Made by a program: the position numbers and the translations under genes. DNA of 17,870 nucleotides from Anaerolineae bacterium (GTDB taxonomy: Bacteria; Chloroflexota; Anaerolineae; JAAYZQ01), in NCBI GenBank assembly GCA_016929795.1, contig JAFGIA010000221.1:1-17870 (forward strand), read 5' to 3'. This document shows positions 14,415 through 17,870 of the stretch, piece after piece (position 1 is the first letter of the stretch; each line of letters begins with the position of its first letter). The notes beneath the pieces are model-generated. The model was not told the origin of the DNA. It worked only from the letters and a program-made list of their open reading frames with translations, and ran no database searches.

Positions 14415-15518
14415 CTAGTGGATCTTTGCGGCCTGACAACCTGTACCCTCAACCTTGGAGGGAACCGGATCATCTACGAGTGTTGCGCGCAGAATATCCG
14501 CAATCAACTCTGGCTCATCCACCTGAAGATAGTGATCCGCACAGGGGATGCGCCAATATGCTGCCGGAGCGTCTCGGTCTTGAAGGTATTCCGCCCATAC
14601 GTAATCGGGCACGGCAACCGGCGCAACGGCATCCAACTCACCCCAAATGATGGTCGCCGGGACATCGCTCCTCTCCAGCGTCTCTAGCCAGGCGATCTCA
14701 TTTTCCGTTCGCTCATTCAAGTACTTGATGATGTCGTGTTGCACACTGTTCCCGGCTTGATAGTCAAAGATGGATGCATACGCATCAATCTCGCTTTGGG
14801 GTAGTTGCCTGGCAAAGACTTGCTCGGCTAATTCGCTAGCCAGCATATCCCCGCTCACCAAGGATGAGACTAACCGACCCAGGGTTGGGCTCAGGAGCGC
14901 CTTTTGCCCGGTCGTCAGCTGCGCCAAGGGCAGGTAGATGTTGCCATTGGTAATGAAGTGGTGCTCGATCGTATATGGTCTCTCGTCATACGTCTGGTAG
15001 ATTTGCAGCAAGGCCAGGCCAACGCTGTCGCCTTTGTCATGCGTAAGAAGGGCAAACTCCTCCAGACCGATCACTTGACGAATGTATTCATCCACCAGAC
15101 GGGCATCGTCAAAGATGGAATACTCGTACCCGTTCTTGGGCTTGTCTGAAAACCCATAGCCGGGTGTATCCAGCGCACAAACATAATACTCTTCACCAAG
15201 TTCTTGCATCAGGTCAGCATAATCAAAGCTCATGGTCGGGTAGCCGTGGATCATCAGAATGGCCGGATTATCCGGGTTGCCCTGGCAGACATGGAAAATA
15301 TGCAACGCGTCGAAGGTTTCGTTCACTGGCAGGGTGGATTCCCAGGCAAAGTACTCACCAGCCTGGCACCATTCGAGTGCGGCAGCGGGAGGGTTGTCCA
15401 TCTCGGCATAGAATTCCATGCAGGATCGGGATTGGTCGCCTGGTCGCACCACAATGAAGGCGATGGCAATGATCAGGAGTAGGGCGAGCGCTATGAGGAC
15501 AAGAGTTCTTCTCTTCAT
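14415..15518 (-). CDS. Membrane-anchored alpha/beta hydrolase with Asp nucleophile
   Basis: A 367-residue protein with an N-terminal membrane anchor or uncleaved signal (residues 5-24 after KRR), so the catalytic domain should lie outside the membrane. The hydrolase core has HGYP at 91-94, nucleophile Asp161 in LTHDKGDSVG, acid Asp296 in WGELDAVAP and His329 in ADHYLQVDEPE. An Asp nucleophile puts it with haloalkane dehalogenases and epoxide hydrolases, but Lys replaces the Trp that normally follows the nucleophile in dehalogenases, so dehalogenation is doubtful. Five Cys residues (33, 51, 78, 114, 326) suit an extracytoplasmic enzyme. GGAGAG sits 3 bases before the ATG. The tail (about 351-359, PVPSKVEGT) resembles a translated short repeat. 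Confidence 0.8.
   Translation of the reverse strand: MKRRTLVLIALALLLIIAIAFIVVRPGDQSRSCMEFYAEMDNPPAAALEWCQAGEYFAWESTLPVNETFDALHIFHVCQGNPDNPAILMIHGYPTMSFDYADLMQELGEEYYVCALDTPGYGFSDKPKNGYEYSIFDDARLVDEYIRQVIGLEEFALLTHDKGDSVGLALLQIYQTYDERPYTIEHHFITNGNIYLPLAQLTTGQKALLSPTLGRLVSSLVSGDMLASELAEQVFARQLPQSEIDAYASIFDYQAGNSVQHDIIKYLNERTENEIAWLETLERSDVPATIIWGELDAVAPVAVPDYVWAEYLQDRDAPAAYWRIPCADHYLQVDEPELIADILRATLVDDPVPSKVEGTGCQAAKIH
14446..14462. repeat. Short inverted motif in the hydrolase 3' end
   Basis: CCCTC-AACCTTG-GAGGG is a small imperfect palindrome at the extreme 3' end of the membrane hydrolase gene. It is translated as SKVEG in that gene. From memory, similar PSKVEG-coding stretches recur in Chloroflexota genomes; no second copy exists in this window, so the repeat status is inferred. 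Confidence 0.35.
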
Positions 15519-15536
15519 AATCTCTCCAATCCTATC

Positions 15537-16598
15537 TTACGGAACTGGGATAACGATCTGCATGCCGTCTTTACCAACAGAGATCTCTCCAGTGTAGGAC
15601 TCTCTCACAGGGTCTCGGAAAAGCCTATTCGCCTGCGATGTGCCTTGTGGTTTTGGCGCCAGGTGGTTTAGCGCGAGATGCTGCACGTTCGCCTCTTGCG
15701 CCAATGCACCGACATCGCTGACATCCATATGGTAATCTCGGATGTCGAAGAGAAGGCTAGCCTGGTCCTCATACCCAAGTTCTCGATTGATGTCTTCTAT
15801 GGTTTCCACCACCCTCTTGTTCATCGCTTCTGCAACGAGCAAGTCAGCGTTCCGGCTGTGTTGCAGCAGCGAAGTGGTGCGCACGGTATCGCCAGATAGA
15901 ACGATTACCTTGCCCGCATATTCGATTCGGTAGCCAACGGAAGGTTCGACGGGGGCATGGTTGACCCGAAACGCCTTGACCGTCACTTCATCGCGTTCGT
16001 AGATCACGATCGCCGAGTCATCGGTCGGGGGCTCGAATTCGATCGGCTCGGATGGTGCCCACTGTGGCGGCATGAGTTCCTCGCCATGGTGGGCGGTGCG
16101 ATAGCTTTCTTCCAGTTCATAAGCAGCTTGAAAGCCATCCACGATTTGGGTGATCCCGGTGGGGCCATACACCGGCAGGATCTTGCGCCGGCCCCAGATC
16201 CAGGACCACTCCATCACGTCACCCAGATCAGCGTAATGATCGTTGTGAAAATGGGTAATGAAAACGGCATCCAATTCGTCAAGTGGAAAATTCAAGCTGT
16301 TCATGACGTCCAGCGTATTGTTGCCGGCATCGAACAACAGGAATTGACCATTGACAAAAACGGCTGTAGAGGTCTGGGGGCCCGCTTGCGCAAGCGGGCT
16401 GCCTGTGCCGACCAAAACGATTGTGATCCGGTCGGTGCGCTGCAGTTCATCTGCCGTTTCGCTGGCTTGGTCCTGGTTGTTGATGATCGTGCGGCGCAGC
16501 GCTCCTTCAACGCCGTTGCTCCGCAGAAAGAGCAGGCCGATGGCAAGAACAGCGATGATAACAACTGTCCCGCCGACAATGATGTTTCGTTTGGTCAT
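15537..16598 (-). CDS. Membrane-anchored metallo-beta-lactamase-fold hydrolase
   Basis: A 353-residue protein with an N-terminal membrane segment (about 5-25) and a metallo-beta-lactamase fold. The zinc motif HFHNDH gives His116, His118, Asp120 and His121; further ligands are His214 (VNHAP), Asp237 (LSGDT) and His312 (LNHLAP). The set and the SGDT motif resemble RNase Z/arylsulfatase-like (AtsA) members rather than antibiotic-hydrolysing enzymes. All expected ligands are present. With the membrane anchor, it should act outside the cytoplasm; the substrate is unknown. AGGAGA sits 5 bases before the ATG. It starts 38 bp after the TetR-dehalogenase fusion gene and ends 18 bp before the membrane hydrolase, so these genes look co-transcribed. 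Confidence 0.88.
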   Translation of the reverse strand: MTKRNIIVGGTVVIIAVLAIGLLFLRSNGVEGALRRTIINNQDQASETADELQRTDRITIVLVGTGSPLAQAGPQTSTAVFVNGQFLLFDAGNNTLDVMNSLNFPLDELDAVFITHFHNDHYADLGDVMEWSWIWGRRKILPVYGPTGITQIVDGFQAAYELEESYRTAHHGEELMPPQWAPSEPIEFEPPTDDSAIVIYERDEVTVKAFRVNHAPVEPSVGYRIEYAGKVIVLSGDTVRTTSLLQHSRNADLLVAEAMNKRVVETIEDINRELGYEDQASLLFDIRDYHMDVSDVGALAQEANVQHLALNHLAPKPQGTSQANRLFRDPVRESYTGEISVGKDGMQIVIPVP

Positions 16599-16636
16599 GA
16601 TAATCTCCTAGATTTCATCCATCGAGCAGGGAGCCG

Positions 16637-17860
16637 CTACTCTGTTTCTGAGTATTCGTCTTGGACCGTGGCCGCGATGAATTCGTTGATACGACGGGCA
16701 ATTTCCTCGCCCTGGTCATCCTGTAAAAAGTGACTGGCTTCTGGCAGGCGCACGTGGTCCCAGCCGGCCGTACCGGGTATGTGATCCAGCAGCGCCTGCT
16801 GGACCATCGGCCGGCCAAGATTGCCGGGGTCGTTGCCGCCCCAGATCGTCAGGAACGGCTTCTCAAACCGCCCCAGCGTCTCCCAGGCGGCCTGCGTCAC
16901 GCCCGGCAGTTGATTAACCAGGCCGGGGAAGGCGCGGGGTCCTCCCATGTAAAGGCGCGACGGGAAAGGCGCGTCATACGCCGCCCGCTCGGCGTCTGAG
17001 AGCGGGAAGTAGGTCATCGCCTCGACGATTTGCGACGCTACAAACCGTTTATCGTTGCGCGCATAGTCGATCCAGACGCCAAACGCGCCCGGCGACGCAC
17101 TGCTGACGCGCGTGTTTTGCAGGTTGCCCTCGGCATCATAGAACGCCGGCTGCTGTGGCGGAATCGACGTGATCGTCTGGTAAAAAACACGGCGCGTCAA
17201 CTGCGGCACGGCGGGCAGCTCAAACGGGGTGCTGCCCGCCTCAAAGACCGGCAGGAAGCCGTTGCCGACGACCACACGGTCGAACCAATCCGGGTTTGTG
17301 CCGACGACGCGCAGGCCAATCAGACTGCCCCAGTCCTGCACAAAGAGGGTTAGGTGCGTCAGTTCGAGCGCCTGGATGAACCGTTCCAGCCGGTCGACGT
17401 GACCCAGATAGGTGTAGTAGTCGGGGGCGATTGGCTTATCGGAGCGGCCCATGCCCAGGTGGTCCATTGCGATGACGCGATGCCCCGCGGCCGCCAGCAC
17501 AGGGATCATCTTGCGGTAGAGATACGACCACGACGGCTGACCGTGCAGCAAAAGGATCGTCTCCTCGGCATCGGCCGGACCGACCTCGACATATCCCTGG
17601 CGCAGGCCGTCGAGTTCCACATACCGGACCTCGTACGGCCAGTTGGGCAGATTGTCAAAGCACGCGTCAGGTGTGCGGACGAACTCGACGCCGGCCGGCG
17701 TCGCCAAGATTTCCGGCTCGTCCGGCAGACAGAGGCGCTGCTTCGCTCCGCGGATGCTCACCCCCTCCAGCCCTTCCTGCCGCAGCAACTCGAGGGTTGC
17801 ATCGAGAATGCGTCCCCGCATCTCCTTGATTTCTTGTTCTGTCCTTTTGGCTCGTGGCAT
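16637..17860 (-). CDS. TetR N-terminal fragment fused to a haloalkane-dehalogenase-like hydrolase
   Basis: 407 residues with two unlike parts. Residues 1-40 are the start of a TetR regulator: basic tail, helix 1 (IKEMRGRILDATLELLRQEG) and the beginning of helix 2 (GVSIRG), after which the recognition helix is missing. From about residue 45 a haloalkane-dehalogenase-like enzyme follows: FVRTPDACFDNLPNWPY, HGQPSW (106-111), nucleophile Asp176 with Trp177 in FVQDWGS, acid Asp344, His377 in EASHFLQDD. The family's usual Glu/Asn in HGxP is Gln108, which may alter halide binding. An extended cap lies at about 208-290. GGAGG sits 5 bases before the ATG, at the very edge of the window, so the fused product is probably translated. 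DNA binding should be lost. Confidence 0.85.
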   Translation of the reverse strand: MPRAKRTEQEIKEMRGRILDATLELLRQEGLEGVSIRGAKQRLCLPDEPEILATPAGVEFVRTPDACFDNLPNWPYEVRYVELDGLRQGYVEVGPADAEETILLLHGQPSWSYLYRKMIPVLAAAGHRVIAMDHLGMGRSDKPIAPDYYTYLGHVDRLERFIQALELTHLTLFVQDWGSLIGLRVVGTNPDWFDRVVVGNGFLPVFEAGSTPFELPAVPQLTRRVFYQTITSIPPQQPAFYDAEGNLQNTRVSSASPGAFGVWIDYARNDKRFVASQIVEAMTYFPLSDAERAAYDAPFPSRLYMGGPRAFPGLVNQLPGVTQAAWETLGRFEKPFLTIWGGNDPGNLGRPMVQQALLDHIPGTAGWDHVRLPEASHFLQDDQGEEIARRINEFIAATVQDEYSETE

Positions 17861-17865
17861 TCTTG

Positions 17866-17870
17866 CCTCC
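17866..17870 (-). promoter_or_regulatory. Shine-Dalgarno site of the TetR-dehalogenase fusion gene
   Basis: GGAGG on the minus strand, 5 bases before the ATG at 17860. It supports initiation at the TetR-derived N-terminus rather than at an internal dehalogenase start. Confidence 0.65.

Overview
The window is about 17.9 kb of high-GC bacterial DNA, densely coded and organised in short overlapping operons. It looks chromosomal: there are no transposases, phage genes, tRNAs, rRNAs or CRISPR arrays. GTG and TTG starts, Shine-Dalgarno sites and sigma70-type promoters are all present. The gene types (Yip1-like, M28, DUF2207, PadR, VOC, CPBP and several haloalkane-dehalogenase-like hydrolases) and a 'VPSKVEG' tail point to a Chloroflexota (Anaerolineae-like) organism. 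That is inference from gene content, not proof.

Left part (59-5078, + strand): a HemG-like flavodoxin, a Yip1-like membrane protein, a membrane M28 metallopeptidase, a DUF2207 membrane protein and an alpha/beta hydrolase, closely spaced. The DUF2207 gene is split by one in-frame amber codon at 3106-3108, with the rest of the protein still open in the same frame.

Middle (5230-8847, + strand): a PadR regulator with a near-perfect sigma70 promoter. A 16-bp palindrome (TATACAA-N2-TTGTATA) overlaps that promoter and recurs just before the next gene. Downstream are a VOC-like repeat protein, an AbrB-like protein, a 49-residue membrane protein, a degenerate CPBP-type membrane protein and a GNAT acetyltransferase. 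This is probably one PadR-controlled unit.

Right-centre (12371-8828, - strand): an ABC exporter-type operon in which a flavodoxin gene sits between the ATPase and the two-module FtsX-like permease, all joined by 4-bp overlaps. It is divergent from a NarL/LuxR response regulator (12595-13221). The region between them holds an 18-bp palindrome, degenerate heptamer repeats, a long hairpin and a sigma70 promoter.

Right end (17860-13484, - strand): four hydrolase genes in a row. The first is a haloalkane-dehalogenase-like enzyme whose N-terminus is a truncated TetR helix-turn-helix. It is followed by a membrane-anchored metallo-beta-lactamase-fold enzyme, a membrane-anchored Asp-nucleophile hydrolase and a haloalkane dehalogenase. 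The inner genes are visibly lower in GC than the rest of the window, which suggests separate acquisition. A possible degraded membrane-gene remnant lies beyond the last gene.
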